Part shown: piece by piece, positions 44,938-53,993 of the stretch
Layout of the letters: each line of letters begins with the position of its first letter
Numbering within the stretch: the stretch's first letter is position 1
DNA from: Azophilus sp965200465
GTDB taxonomy: Bacteria; Pseudomonadota; Gammaproteobacteria; Pseudomonadales; Azotimanducaceae
Direction: 5' to 3'
NCBI GenBank assembly: GCA_965200465.1
Contig: OZ241358.1
Coordinates: 1,736,001-1,800,000, forward strand
Length of the DNA: 64,000 nucleotides
Program-made: the position numbers and the translations under genes
The notes under the pieces: generated by a model
Databases searched by the model: none
The model's input: the letters and a program-made list of their open reading frames with translations, nothing else
What the model was told of the DNA's origin: nothing

Positions 44938-45183
44938 AGGCGAAGGGAAACGGACTTTGCAGGCCGAGGAACGCGCCGGGCGCCGGCATCGGCCATTATG
45001 ACCGGCGCCGCCGCGGGGGAATGAGGCCCGGCAGGTCAAGGAAGGCTGGCGCCGCCCGTTCGCTTGGCGAGCAGGGCGGCGTTGTTGCCGGAGGAAGCAG
45101 GGGGCTGGCACCTTGCCGCAGGCGGTGAATCGCGTCTGGTGCCAGTACACAACAGCAGTTGCAAGCAGCAAGGGAGTGGAAAA

Positions 45184-46539
45184 ATGCTGAGTTGGGAAGA
45201 CTTTGACGACAACGAACTCGATCATGGTGCGCCGGCGGTCGGGGCGGAGCAAGCGCCGGCCGGCAACGGCGCAACCACGGTCGCAGCCAACCCCAAGGCG
45301 GCTAGGGATGCTGGCCGGGTGCCTGAATCGCGTTCGGGCAAGGCCGCAGCCCCCGATGCGCCGACGCCGGCAACCGGCGCCGTCCAGTCCGCCGCAACGC
45401 CCGCACTAGGCGCGGCCTCTTCGTCCACGTCAGCCGATGCGCCGGCAGACCGCGGCGAGCGGCTGCGCGCCGACGCCGTGGTCACCGAGCTCAACGCCCG
45501 CCGCGACCCGCCGCCGAGCTATGAGCGGGTCACCGTGGACCAGAAGGCGATGATCAACTGCCGGGCGGACCTCAACCAACTGGTGCCCTTCAAGTACGAC
45601 TGGGCCTGGCAGAAGTACCTGAACGGCTGCGCCAACCACTGGATGCCGCAGGAAATCAACATGGCGGAGGACATCAAGCTGTGGAAAACGCCCAACGGCC
45701 TGTCCGATGACGAGCGCCTCATCGTCAAGCGCAGCTTAGGCTTCTTCTCCACGGCGGACTCCTTGGTGGCCAACAACCTAGTGCTGGCCATCTACCGGCT
45801 CATCACCAACCCGGAGTGCCGGCAATACCTGCTGCGCCAAGCCTTCGAGGAGGCCATCCACACCCACGCCTACCAATACTGCATCGAATCCCTGGGCATG
45901 GACGAGGGCGAAATCTTCAACATGTACCACGAGGTGCCTTCCGTGGCCCGCAAGGCCGCTTGGGCGCTGCGGTACACCAAGGAAATCTCCGACCCGAACT
46001 TCACCACCGGCACCCCGGCAACGGACAAAGCGCTGCTGCAGAATCTCATCGCCTACTACTGCGTGCTGGAAGGCGTCTTCTTCTACTGCGGCTTCACGCA
46101 GATTCTCTCCATGGGCCGCCGCAACAAGATGACCGGCACCTCGGAGCAGTTCCAGTACATCCTGCGCGACGAGTCCATGCACGTGAACTTCGGCATTGAC
46201 GTGATCAACCAGATCAAGCTGGAGAACCCCCACCTATGGGACGCCGCCATGCAGAAGCTGGCCCAGAAAATGATCCTGGAGGGCATGGAGCTGGAAATCG
46301 ACTACGCCAAGGACACCATGCCCCGAGGCGTGCTGGAGATGAACGCCAACATGATGGCCGAATACCTTCAGTTCATCGCCAACCGCCGCCTCGCGCAAAT
46401 CGGCCTCGGCGCTCCCTTCCCCGGCGTCAAGAACCCCTTCCCCTGGATGAGCGAGATCATGGACCTCAAAAAGGAGAAGAACTTCTTCGAAACCCGGGTG
46501 ATCGACTATCAAGGCGCCGCCGCGCTAAGCTGGGATTGA
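45184..46539 (+). CDS. nrdB: Ribonucleoside-diphosphate reductase, beta subunit
   Basis: 451 residues. The ferritin-like four-helix core carries the di-iron ligands and tyrosyl-radical region: LIVKRSLGFFSTADSLVANN, QAFEEAIHTHAYQYCIESLGM, and YILRDESMHVNFGIDVINQIK. It generates the radical used by NrdA. The first hundred residues are unusual: an Ala/Pro/Gly-rich low-complexity extension before the recognisable VDQKAMINCRADLNQLVPFKYDW. GGGAG precedes ATG 45184. The 246-bp gap after nrdA shows no gene. Transcription may read on into the methylase gene 23 bp downstream. Confidence 0.95.
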   Translation: MLSWEDFDDNELDHGAPAVGAEQAPAGNGATTVAANPKAARDAGRVPESRSGKAAAPDAPTPATGAVQSAATPALGAASSSTSADAPADRGERLRADAVVTELNARRDPPPSYERVTVDQKAMINCRADLNQLVPFKYDWAWQKYLNGCANHWMPQEINMAEDIKLWKTPNGLSDDERLIVKRSLGFFSTADSLVANNLVLAIYRLITNPECRQYLLRQAFEEAIHTHAYQYCIESLGMDEGEIFNMYHEVPSVARKAAWALRYTKEISDPNFTTGTPATDKALLQNLIAYYCVLEGVFFYCGFTQILSMGRRNKMTGTSEQFQYILRDESMHVNFGIDVINQIKLENPHLWDAAMQKLAQKMILEGMELEIDYAKDTMPRGVLEMNANMMAEYLQFIANRRLAQIGLGAPFPGVKNPFPWMSEIMDLKKEKNFFETRVIDYQGAAALSWD

Positions 46540-46562
46540 CCCGCCCGTTCAAGCAAGCCAAG

Positions 46563-48236
46563 ATGAATTTCAAAGCTAATGAATCCGCTCAAAAACTGAG
46601 GGGAGGATACTACACCCCTCCATTTCTAGCCCATTATCTTGCCAAATGGGTGGCCGAAATGGCCCCCAAGACCATTTTTGAGCCAAGCTGCGGCGACGGA
46701 GTTTTTCTTGAAGCCCTATCCGCCCATGTATCCGATGAAGCAAAAATCACCGCGATTGAAATCGAAAGGCAAGAAGCAAAAAAAGCAATCGCAAGAACCC
46801 ACTCCGACCGGGAACCATCAACAAATATTATATGCGCCAACTTTTTGGAATGGTATTTGCAAGCAAACAGAAGTGAATGCCAATTTGACGCCATCGTAGG
46901 AAACCCACCATTCATTCGGTACCAATACCTAGCAAAGAAAGACCAAGCTTTTTCTGAACAGATATTCAAAAAGCACTGCTTGCCATTCACAAGGCACACT
47001 AATGCTTGGGTTCCCTTCGTGGTGGCTTGCATATCCCTGCTTCGTCCAAAAGGAAGAATTGCAATGGTCCTGCCGGCAGAAATTCTACATGTTCTGCATG
47101 CGCAATCCCTTCGTAACTATGTAGGGCAAAATTGCAGGCGAATCACCATCATTGACCCACAAGAGATCTGGTTTGATGGCACGCTCCAAGGTGCGGTGTT
47201 GTTTCTTGCCGAAAAAAAAAGAAACGCAGCGGAACACTCCATCGGCCTTGGCATTATCTCCACTGTGGGTAAACACTTTCTTGAAAAAAGTCCGAGCGAG
47301 TATAAGGACACCAATTATATAAACGGCAAAACCGTCGAAGGAAAATGGACAAGAGCACTCTTGTATCCAAAGGAGTTGGAGGCTTTTGAGGATGCTGCTT
47401 CCAGGTCATCTGTCCATCGCTTTGGAGATATAGCTAGTGTTGACGTCGGCCTAGTAACTGGTGCCAACCGATTTTTTCTGGTCAATGACGCTACCATCAA
47501 ACGCCATAATTTGGCAGAGTGGTCACATCCTATGTTTGGTAGAAGCAGTCACTGCCCGGGCATTCTCTATGATGCTCGCCAGCATCAAGAAAATAGTCGC
47601 CATGGTTTACCATCTAATTTCCTGTGGTTTGATGTTAACAATGTCGGGGACCTTTCCGAAGACGCCTTGAAATACATATATGCAGGCGAACGAGAGAATC
47701 TTCACAAAAGATATAAATGCCGGATGAGGAGTCCTTGGTTTAAGGTTCCATCTGTATATTTGACTTCAGTAGGAATGCTTAAGCGAGCCCATGATGCGCC
47801 GCGCCTTATCTACAACGAAATAGGTGCCTACACCACCGACACGGCCTATCGAATTGAAGCAAGGCAATGTAACCCAAAAAAGCTGGTGTATTGCTTCCTT
47901 AACTCTTTGACCGCGCTAAGTGCGGAACTCGAAGGAAGGCACTACGGCGGCGGAGTGCTAGAATTGGTTCCCTCCGAAATAGAACGCCTGCACATTCCTA
48001 TTCCTAGCAAAACGCGGACTGCGCTCAAGTGCCTCGATAACATGGTCAGGACCATTCATGCCGCCGAAATTTTGGTTGAACAGGACAAAAAGATATTGAA
48101 GGATGCTGGATTGTCAAGCAGTCAAATTGCATGCATACAAGATTCTTGGCATAGACTGCGATATCGACGGCAACGTCTAAGCAGACGAATTGACAAAGCA
48201 TCAGGTCAGCCCAACGCTACGGAGGTCCTTGTATGA
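46563..48236 (+). CDS. N6-adenine DNA methyltransferase (Eco57I/class I type)
   Basis: 557 residues. SAM motif I appears as TIFEPSCGDGVFLEAL, preceded by GGYYTPPFLAHYLAKWV, and the catalytic motif is GNPPFIRY. A target-recognition domain follows from about residue 270. The gene is much richer in A and T than nrdAB, with different codon use, so it was probably acquired by transfer. It is convergent with a phospholipase-D-type nuclease 40 bp away. The pair makes a restriction-modification system, the methylase protecting the host at the nuclease's site. The recognition sequence is unknown. Confidence 0.9.
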   Translation: MNFKANESAQKLRGGYYTPPFLAHYLAKWVAEMAPKTIFEPSCGDGVFLEALSAHVSDEAKITAIEIERQEAKKAIARTHSDREPSTNIICANFLEWYLQANRSECQFDAIVGNPPFIRYQYLAKKDQAFSEQIFKKHCLPFTRHTNAWVPFVVACISLLRPKGRIAMVLPAEILHVLHAQSLRNYVGQNCRRITIIDPQEIWFDGTLQGAVLFLAEKKRNAAEHSIGLGIISTVGKHFLEKSPSEYKDTNYINGKTVEGKWTRALLYPKELEAFEDAASRSSVHRFGDIASVDVGLVTGANRFFLVNDATIKRHNLAEWSHPMFGRSSHCPGILYDARQHQENSRHGLPSNFLWFDVNNVGDLSEDALKYIYAGERENLHKRYKCRMRSPWFKVPSVYLTSVGMLKRAHDAPRLIYNEIGAYTTDTAYRIEARQCNPKKLVYCFLNSLTALSAELEGRHYGGGVLELVPSEIERLHIPIPSKTRTALKCLDNMVRTIHAAEILVEQDKKILKDAGLSSSQIACIQDSWHRLRYRRQRLSRRIDKASGQPNATEVLV

Positions 48237-48276
48237 AATCCGACAAGTTCATTCAGTTGCCCTATTTATTAGAAAG

Positions 48277-49398
48277 CTAGTCAATATCAATCAGGAAATT
48301 CTTGGAATCCATTTTATACAGATAAAGCGTCCTTCCTAAAAGGCTTTCATTGGCGACAAGATTCTTTGCGTAGCCCCAGCTAATTGACGTCATGGAGTTT
48401 CTCTGTTCATAGGTTTTTGTATCTTCACTTGGGTTATGCTTGATCTGCAGGTCATAGTGACCATAAGATACTTCGGCAACTATAATTTCAAAATTCACGG
48501 TGGCTTTTTCAAGACCACTGGAGTCCGTTTTCCAGCTCAGTTCTGAAAATACTTCATTCCTGAAATATTTTTGAAAATCAATGCCTTCCACTTGACCTTT
48601 GCCTAAACTCATCCCACCAGTGGGATGGGTAGTTTTTCCCTTGGGAATATTAAGGCTTCTCTCGGTTAGTGGCTTGCTTATCCAAACCAAACTTGGATCA
48701 CCCTTCCTTCTTGCGATTGAGCTCTTACGAATTAGTTTCTCATGTATGTTGTCTCCATCCATATTCAGCGGAATAGGGGCAAGTGAGACCTTCTGACATT
48801 TCACCCGTGCCCTAACCCTGTTAGGAAAACGGGAAGCCCGTTCATCCTCCAATCTTCCTTCTCTTAACAATTGGACAGCTTCCCGTTTTGTCTGTATGCG
48901 AAAAACGTGATTTGGATAGGAAGAAAGCATGCCTTTGACTGTGTCCTTAAGCCCTTGAAGAATCTTTTCATATTTTTGCTTCCTTCTGTTCAACCTGACA
49001 TGTGTGCTGAATTCAATGTTTTTCATAAGCCCAGCAAGTGTAAGATTCGCACTGCCAATTATTATACGGGCCTCTATGTTATTGTAGGCCATATAGAGCT
49101 TTGGATGAAAAATTATATTCTGAGATGCCGTATCTACCACATAGAGATGGGTTCCTATTTCAAGCAAGGATAGAATGCCCTGCACAGAAGTAACTCCGTT
49201 TCTGATTCCCAAAAATATTTCTGTTATTCCTGACACGTCACTTAACTTGTCTCTAATTCTATCCACCCCGGCTCTGCGCACAAAAGCAACGCTAAGCAAT
49301 ATGTTTTCAGCATTAGGGAGCGCAAGCAATTTATTAACCGCAGCTTCATGGTGGTCATCTGCTTGCAAGCCTTGAAGTAAGATGTCAACTTTTGCCAT
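48277..49398 (-). CDS. Phospholipase-D-type restriction endonuclease (BfiI/NgoFVII-like)
   Basis: 373 residues. The N-terminal PLD domain has one catalytic half-site: IIFHPKLYMAYNN (His98, Lys100) followed by ARIIIGSANLTLAGL (Asn117), as in BfiI and NgoFVII, metal-independent nucleases that work as dimers. Residues 180-373 are the presumed DNA-binding half. ATG 49398 is preceded by GCGGGG; a TTG at 49410 is the alternative. AT-rich like its methylase partner. Cuts DNA at a site that cannot be deduced from sequence. Confidence 0.8.
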   Translation of the reverse strand: MAKVDILLQGLQADDHHEAAVNKLLALPNAENILLSVAFVRRAGVDRIRDKLSDVSGITEIFLGIRNGVTSVQGILSLLEIGTHLYVVDTASQNIIFHPKLYMAYNNIEARIIIGSANLTLAGLMKNIEFSTHVRLNRRKQKYEKILQGLKDTVKGMLSSYPNHVFRIQTKREAVQLLREGRLEDERASRFPNRVRARVKCQKVSLAPIPLNMDGDNIHEKLIRKSSIARRKGDPSLVWISKPLTERSLNIPKGKTTHPTGGMSLGKGQVEGIDFQKYFRNEVFSELSWKTDSSGLEKATVNFEIIVAEVSYGHYDLQIKHNPSEDTKTYEQRNSMTSISWGYAKNLVANESLLGRTLYLYKMDSKNFLIDID

Positions 49399-49441
49399 GT
49401 GCCCCGCCAAAACTGCTATATGTTCTCGGCTGGCTGCTCGG

Positions 49442-50062
49442 TCAAGGCGTTGGGATGGGGCCGGCCGGCACGGGCACCTGATAGCCGCGCTGCACGGCCG
49501 GCCGGGCGGCTATGCTGAGGTACCAGCGCTTGAGGTTCGGATAGTCCGCCCATGCAATTCCCTGCCACTCGTAGCGGGCTATCCACGGCCAAGTGGCCAT
49601 GTCGGCGATGGAGTAGGCGCCGCTTAGGCATTCCCGGTCCGCCAGGCGGGCGTCGAGCACCCGGTACAGGCGCTTCGCCTCGGCGCCGTAGCGCTCCTCC
49701 GCATAAGCCGACTTGCCGGGATTGAAGCGCAGGAAGTGATGCGCCTGCCCCAGCATGGGGCCGACGCCGCCCATTTGCAGCATCAGCCATTCCAAGGTCT
49801 CCCATTCGTCATCGCCGAGAAACCGGCCATGCGTCCGCGCCAGATACAGCAGAATGGCACCGGACTCCATCATCGCCCGGCCCGTGCAGGCGTCAACGAC
49901 AGCGGGAATCTTGTTGTTGGGGCTGATCTTCAGGAATTCCGGGTCGAACTGCTCGTTTTGCAGAATGTTGACCGGATGCACTCGATATTCAAGGCCGAAC
50001 TCCTCAAGGGCGATGGACACCTTGCGTCCATTGGGGGTGGACCAGGTGTAAAGATCGATCAC
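49442..50062 (-). CDS. Glutathione S-transferase family protein
   Basis: 206 residues. The thioredoxin-like N-domain begins IDLYTWSTPNGRKVSIALEEFGLEY; PNNKIPAVVD supplies the cis-proline and ESGAILLYLA the glutathione-binding ES pair. The helical C-domain contains SIADMATWPW. This is the Nu/YfcG-YghU style, often disulfide reductase or peroxidase. The start is GTG 50062 or TTG 50068; neither has a clear ribosome site. It follows the DUF4340 gene by about 12 bp, so it is the last gene of the ABC transporter operon; a functional link is uncertain. Confidence 0.88.
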   Translation of the reverse strand: MIDLYTWSTPNGRKVSIALEEFGLEYRVHPVNILQNEQFDPEFLKISPNNKIPAVVDACTGRAMMESGAILLYLARTHGRFLGDDEWETLEWLMLQMGGVGPMLGQAHHFLRFNPGKSAYAEERYGAEAKRLYRVLDARLADRECLSGAYSIADMATWPWIARYEWQGIAWADYPNLKRWYLSIAARPAVQRGYQVPVPAGPIPTP

Positions 50063-50074
50063 CGGCAAGGGCGC

Positions 50075-51085
50075 TCAGCCGGCCTGCTCCGCAGCCGGCG
50101 CGGCGGCCGCTTCCGACACGGCGGCATCCTCCGCCTCCGGCTCGGCCTCGTCTCCAGTCTCGTCTTCAGCCTCCTTGGCCTGCAATTCCGCAACATCCAC
50201 CAGCATCTGTTCCGCTATGTAGCTGGCCAACTCGAAGCGGCCCTCAATGCGGTTGGAGGCAAGGCTGTAGCTGTCGGCCTCCTCGTCGTGGAAAAGGGTC
50301 AGCCGGTGTTCGCCTTGGTCGTCGGCCACGACGAACAGGTTCTCCAACTGGCTCGCCGCTTGGTCTTCATCCGCGTCGGGAACGGTGCCGAGCACCCGCA
50401 GCTCCTTGAAGCGGCCGGCCAGCTTGTCGGCGGCCTCGGAGTCCGCCGGGGCCTCCTCGGAATCCGCCGCCGCCGCCTTGACGACCCACTCATCCTCCTT
50501 GCGGCTGAGGCGCCAAGCGCCGTCCAAGGCGATGCTGGAAGGCTCGCCGGCGCTGCCCAAAAGGGATTTGTCCAGCCATTGGTCGGCGTCCACGGGCGCC
50601 TCGTAGTTGGAGAAGTCCACGCTGTACACCTCGTCCTCGCCTGCGGCGCGGGCATGGACGCGGCGGTAGCCCGGGGAGGTGCCGAGAAAGAAGTCCGCCA
50701 CCACCTCGTCGGCGCTCTCAAGGGTCAGGCGCCGCTGGTGGGCGCTCTCCGTCACCTCGAAGCGCTCGGCGCTGTCGCCGCTGGTGGCCACCGGCCAAGG
50801 CGCGGCCAAGTCGGCCAGCTTGCCGAGCACCTCAGCCACCTTGTCGCCGTCGGCGGGCAGGCCGCCAGCCAAGCGCCAAGCGGCCTCGTCGCCCTCCCCC
50901 TCCCGCAGCAGCAGCACGGATTCATCGGCTTCGGCGACCGTGAACTTGGCCACCGCCGCCGGGTCAAAAGCCAGGAAGCGCTCCGCCCCGGGGGCCGAAC
51001 CCACAACGTCGCCGACCAAAATGCCGGCGACGATGAGCAGTTGCGCCGCCAGCAGGCCGCCCAGCAATCCAACTCGCTCGTTCAT
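50075..51085 (-). CDS. DUF4340-domain protein
   Basis: 336 residues. One N-terminal membrane anchor (LLGGLLAAQLLIVAGILVGDVV) is followed by a DUF4340 periplasmic region with LPADGDKVAEVLGKLADLAAPWPVA, then FEVTESAHQRRLTLE and FLGTSPGYRRVHAR. The end is an acidic, alanine-rich tail. DUF4340 proteins are regular partners of the GldG-like ABC systems. Its ATG overlaps the stop of the GldG-like frame (ATGA), so it is co-translated with it. It may bind the same periplasmic substrate or complex. Confidence 0.88.
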   Translation of the reverse strand: MNERVGLLGGLLAAQLLIVAGILVGDVVGSAPGAERFLAFDPAAVAKFTVAEADESVLLLREGEGDEAAWRLAGGLPADGDKVAEVLGKLADLAAPWPVATSGDSAERFEVTESAHQRRLTLESADEVVADFFLGTSPGYRRVHARAAGEDEVYSVDFSNYEAPVDADQWLDKSLLGSAGEPSSIALDGAWRLSRKEDEWVVKAAAADSEEAPADSEAADKLAGRFKELRVLGTVPDADEDQAASQLENLFVVADDQGEHRLTLFHDEEADSYSLASNRIEGRFELASYIAEQMLVDVAELQAKEAEDETGDEAEPEAEDAAVSEAAAAPAAEQAG

Positions 51086-52173
51086 GACGCCTCTCCCGCA
51101 AGCCATTGGCCGTAGGTTCGCATTCCCTTGGCCATGCGCCGCCGGTGCAGGAAGAAGACCAGGGCGATGCCGGCCAAGGCCAGGCCGTAATTGAGGTACT
51201 CGAGCACCGATTGCTCGTTGGGGGCCAGCGGCGGCAGGGTGCGGTTGAAGTTGCCCCGGGCGCGTATGCCCAGCAGGGTCTCATCCTCCAAGGCCCAATC
51301 GACCACGTTCGCCATCATCTGCACCGAATTGCCGTACAGGGTGCCGCCGGCGGAGCCGATCATGCTTAGGGTTTGGTCCGCCAGAAAGCCGTTGGAGGCG
51401 AACACAAACAACCGTGCGGACTCCGGGGAGCGCTCGATGACGGAGGTGACCACGCCCAGCTCGTCCTCCTCGGCGCCCTCCGCGTCTTCGCCGGATTCGT
51501 CCGCGGCTGCCTCGTCCTCCTCCTCATCCTCCAACAGGGGCGAGGGCTGGCCGGCGAAGAAGGAGTCAAACCGCCCGCCGACCATCAGGCCCACCAAGCG
51601 GCTCGCCTGCTCCCCTTCCGGCCTGAAGGCGCTCGAACCCAGCTCGTTGATCTTCGGCATCACGTCCGTGGAGGTCGAAAGCCAGCTTTGCGGCGACGTC
51701 CTAAGCAGTTCAAGGACTTCCCGGTCGGCGTTCTTCTCCGCGTCCAGCTCGATGGGCGAGGCCCAAGCCAAGGTCACCTGCGGCAGGCCGGAGGTGATGA
51801 TCGAATCCGGGTTGAGGCCGGGCGCCCGAATGTCCGGGAAGTAGGGGTAGTCCAGCATCACCAGTTCCTGGAAGCTGAAGCCGCCGGCGCGGCGGGTGAC
51901 GGGCACCGGGAAGGCCGCGTTCACCGGATCCATGACCAAGGAGCCGCCAATGCCCACTCCAAAATGGGAAAGCCAGTCCTCAAGGCCGGTGCTGCGCGGC
52001 ATGGCGTTCAGGGACTGGGCGGTGATGTTGGTCTCAAACGCACTGGCGGCGATGACCACGGTGCCACCCTGCATCAGGAATTGATCGACGGCGAACAGTT
52101 GCTTTGGCGACAAATCCTTCGGGTCCACCACCATCATCAAGTCCGCCGCCTCCGGCGCCAAGCCATCGGCCAA
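51082..52173 (-). pseudogene. GldG-like auxiliary protein, C-terminal part (after frameshift)
   Basis: About 363 residues from the frame change. It continues the GldG domain (LMMVVDPKDLSPKQLFAVDQFLMQGG, then DWLSHFGVGIGG) and has an acidic insertion (LLEDEEEDEAAADESGED). The end is a membrane segment YLNYGLALAGIALVFFL with a basic tail. There is no good start codon here: the codons at the frame's head are TTG inside the previous frame. Shared homology with the upstream frame shows that both were one protein. Confidence 0.8.
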
Positions 52174-53993
52174 GTCGTTCGTCTCACGTTAAAGTCGTTG
52201 GCGAGAGTGCCCTGCAACTGGCTGAACTGGTTGCCCCCCATGCCCTGCTGGGCCATGTACGGCGGCGGAGCGGGAGGCGCCACCAAGGCCACGGTGCGCA
52301 ACAGGCCGGTGGCGAAGCGCTTCAGGCCCTCCTCCAGGGCGCGCTTGGTGGCTTCGGCGGACAGCGCTTCCGGCAAGGGCATCTGCACCACCGTTTCACC
52401 GCTTTCCAAGGTCAGGTAGAAGTAGAAGACGTTGGCGTCGAAGAGGCTGGCCACCATGGGCTGAAAGCCGTATTGTTCGGCGATGCGGGTGGCGACGGCG
52501 CCGTCCCCGGCCTCCGGCTCCACAATCTCCACGGCCAGCTTGCCGCCGCTCTCCGCCGCTAGTTCGTCAAGCGCGTCGTTGAGCACGGCCCGGTACTCAA
52601 CCAAGGTCTCCGGCAGCTTGTCGTCGCTGGACAGATAGCCCTTGAAGGCCACCGGCTCCTGAATGTTGGCGAAGACGCTGCTGCCTCCCTGGAAGCCGTA
52701 GAGCACCTTCTTGATGCTGCGGGTGACGTCGTACTCCGGGTTGCGGAGCTGGACGTCGATGTTGGCCTCGCCCTCCACCTTCACCTCGATCAGGTCGCGG
52801 AAGCCCAGCACCTCGTACTCGTCGCCGTATCTCACCAGCACGTTGAAGTAGGTGTTGACCAAGCTCGATTGGTAACGGTCCGCCACCTGAAACGGGACGG
52901 ACCGAATGCCGTACTTGGTGTTGGCCTCGTCCTCCAGTTCCGGGTCCTCCGCCGGGTCGATGATCCGCACCTTGACGTTGCCGCCGCCGGCCACCTCGTA
53001 CTCCGCCAGCAGGTCGCGCATCCTCGGCACCAAGGGCGCCAGCAGCGGATGGGTCTTGGCGCTGAAGTAGCCATGAATCAGCAGCGGCTCCTTGAGTTGC
53101 TGAAGATAGGTGCGGGTGGCCTCGGAAATGGAGTAGATGCGGCCTTGGGTGACGTCCAGCCGCAGGCCGGAGAGGCTGTTCAGCCACAGGTTGCCAACCA
53201 GCAGGTTGGCCGCCAGCAGGCCGGTGCCCAGCATCCAGGCCCGATGCCGCGCCGCCGCCCCGTCCCCCGCCCAGCGCTGCACCTCCAGACCATGGACGTT
53301 CAAGGCCAGGAACACGGCGGCCAGGGAGACGTAGTAGTAGAGGTCGCGCAGATCGACCACGCCCCGGGTGATGGACTCAAAGCGCGCGCCGGAGCCTAGG
53401 GCGCGGAAGAAGTCCGCCAAGCCGCCGGACATCAGGTCGGTCAGCACCGGGCTGCCGATCAAGTAGAACAGGCCGCAGGCGAAGCTGGCGACGATCAGGC
53501 TGACGATCTGGCTGTCCGTGCGGGCGCTGACGAACAGGCCGATCGCCACGTAGGCGGCGCCGAGCAGGAAGGCCGCAACGTAGCCGGCCAGCACCGGCCC
53601 CCAGTCCAGCTCCGCCAGGAAGGCGATGCTGATGGGCAGCGGCAAGGTCAACAGCAGGGCGATGCCCAGCAGGCACAGGCAGGCCAGGAACTTGCCCAGC
53701 GCGAACTCCCAGGCGCTCACCGGCAGGGTGGAGACGAACTCGATGGTGCCGGTGCGCCGCTCCTCGCTCCACAGGCGCATGGTCAGCGCCGACGCAAGGA
53801 AGATGAGCATCACTGGCATCCACTCGAACATGGGCCGCACGTCGGCGATGTTGCGGGCGAAGTAGGCTTCCACCCAGAAGAAGACGAACAGGGTGACGGC
53901 CAGAAACGCCGCCAGGAACAGGTAGCCGGTGGGCGAGGCGAAGAAGAGCGTCAACTCCTTCGCCGCCACCCTGCGCATCACTCGAAAGCTCAT
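52137..53993 (-). CDS. GldF-type permease fused to GldG N-terminal part (frameshifted)
   Basis: 618 residues read before the frame is lost. Residues 1-245 are an ABC-2-type permease with six membrane segments (SPTGYLFLAAFLAVTLFVFF near the start; LWSEERRTGTIEFVSTLPVSAWEF). A seventh segment leads to the GldG region (about 275-600; LDVTQGRIYSISEATRTYLQQL, then YRAVLNDALDELAAESGGKL). Near 52180 the frame changes after DFNV, and the rest of GldG is in the next frame; one missing base explains it. Its ATG overlaps the stop of the ABC ATPase gene. In related bacteria the whole is a single chain of about 970 residues. Confidence 0.85.
   Translation of the reverse strand: MSFRVMRRVAAKELTLFFASPTGYLFLAAFLAVTLFVFFWVEAYFARNIADVRPMFEWMPVMLIFLASALTMRLWSEERRTGTIEFVSTLPVSAWEFALGKFLACLCLLGIALLLTLPLPISIAFLAELDWGPVLAGYVAAFLLGAAYVAIGLFVSARTDSQIVSLIVASFACGLFYLIGSPVLTDLMSGGLADFFRALGSGARFESITRGVVDLRDLYYYVSLAAVFLALNVHGLEVQRWAGDGAAARHRAWMLGTGLLAANLLVGNLWLNSLSGLRLDVTQGRIYSISEATRTYLQQLKEPLLIHGYFSAKTHPLLAPLVPRMRDLLAEYEVAGGGNVKVRIIDPAEDPELEDEANTKYGIRSVPFQVADRYQSSLVNTYFNVLVRYGDEYEVLGFRDLIEVKVEGEANIDVQLRNPEYDVTRSIKKVLYGFQGGSSVFANIQEPVAFKGYLSSDDKLPETLVEYRAVLNDALDELAAESGGKLAVEIVEPEAGDGAVATRIAEQYGFQPMVASLFDANVFYFYLTLESGETVVQMPLPEALSAEATKRALEEGLKRFATGLLRTVALVAPPAPPPYMAQQGMGGNQFSQLQGTLANDFNVRRTTWPMAWRRRRRT

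Noticed and set aside
44938..45183. Small gene between nrdA and nrdB
   Set aside because: Short frames only, arginine-rich and with no homology; best read as leader sequence of nrdB.
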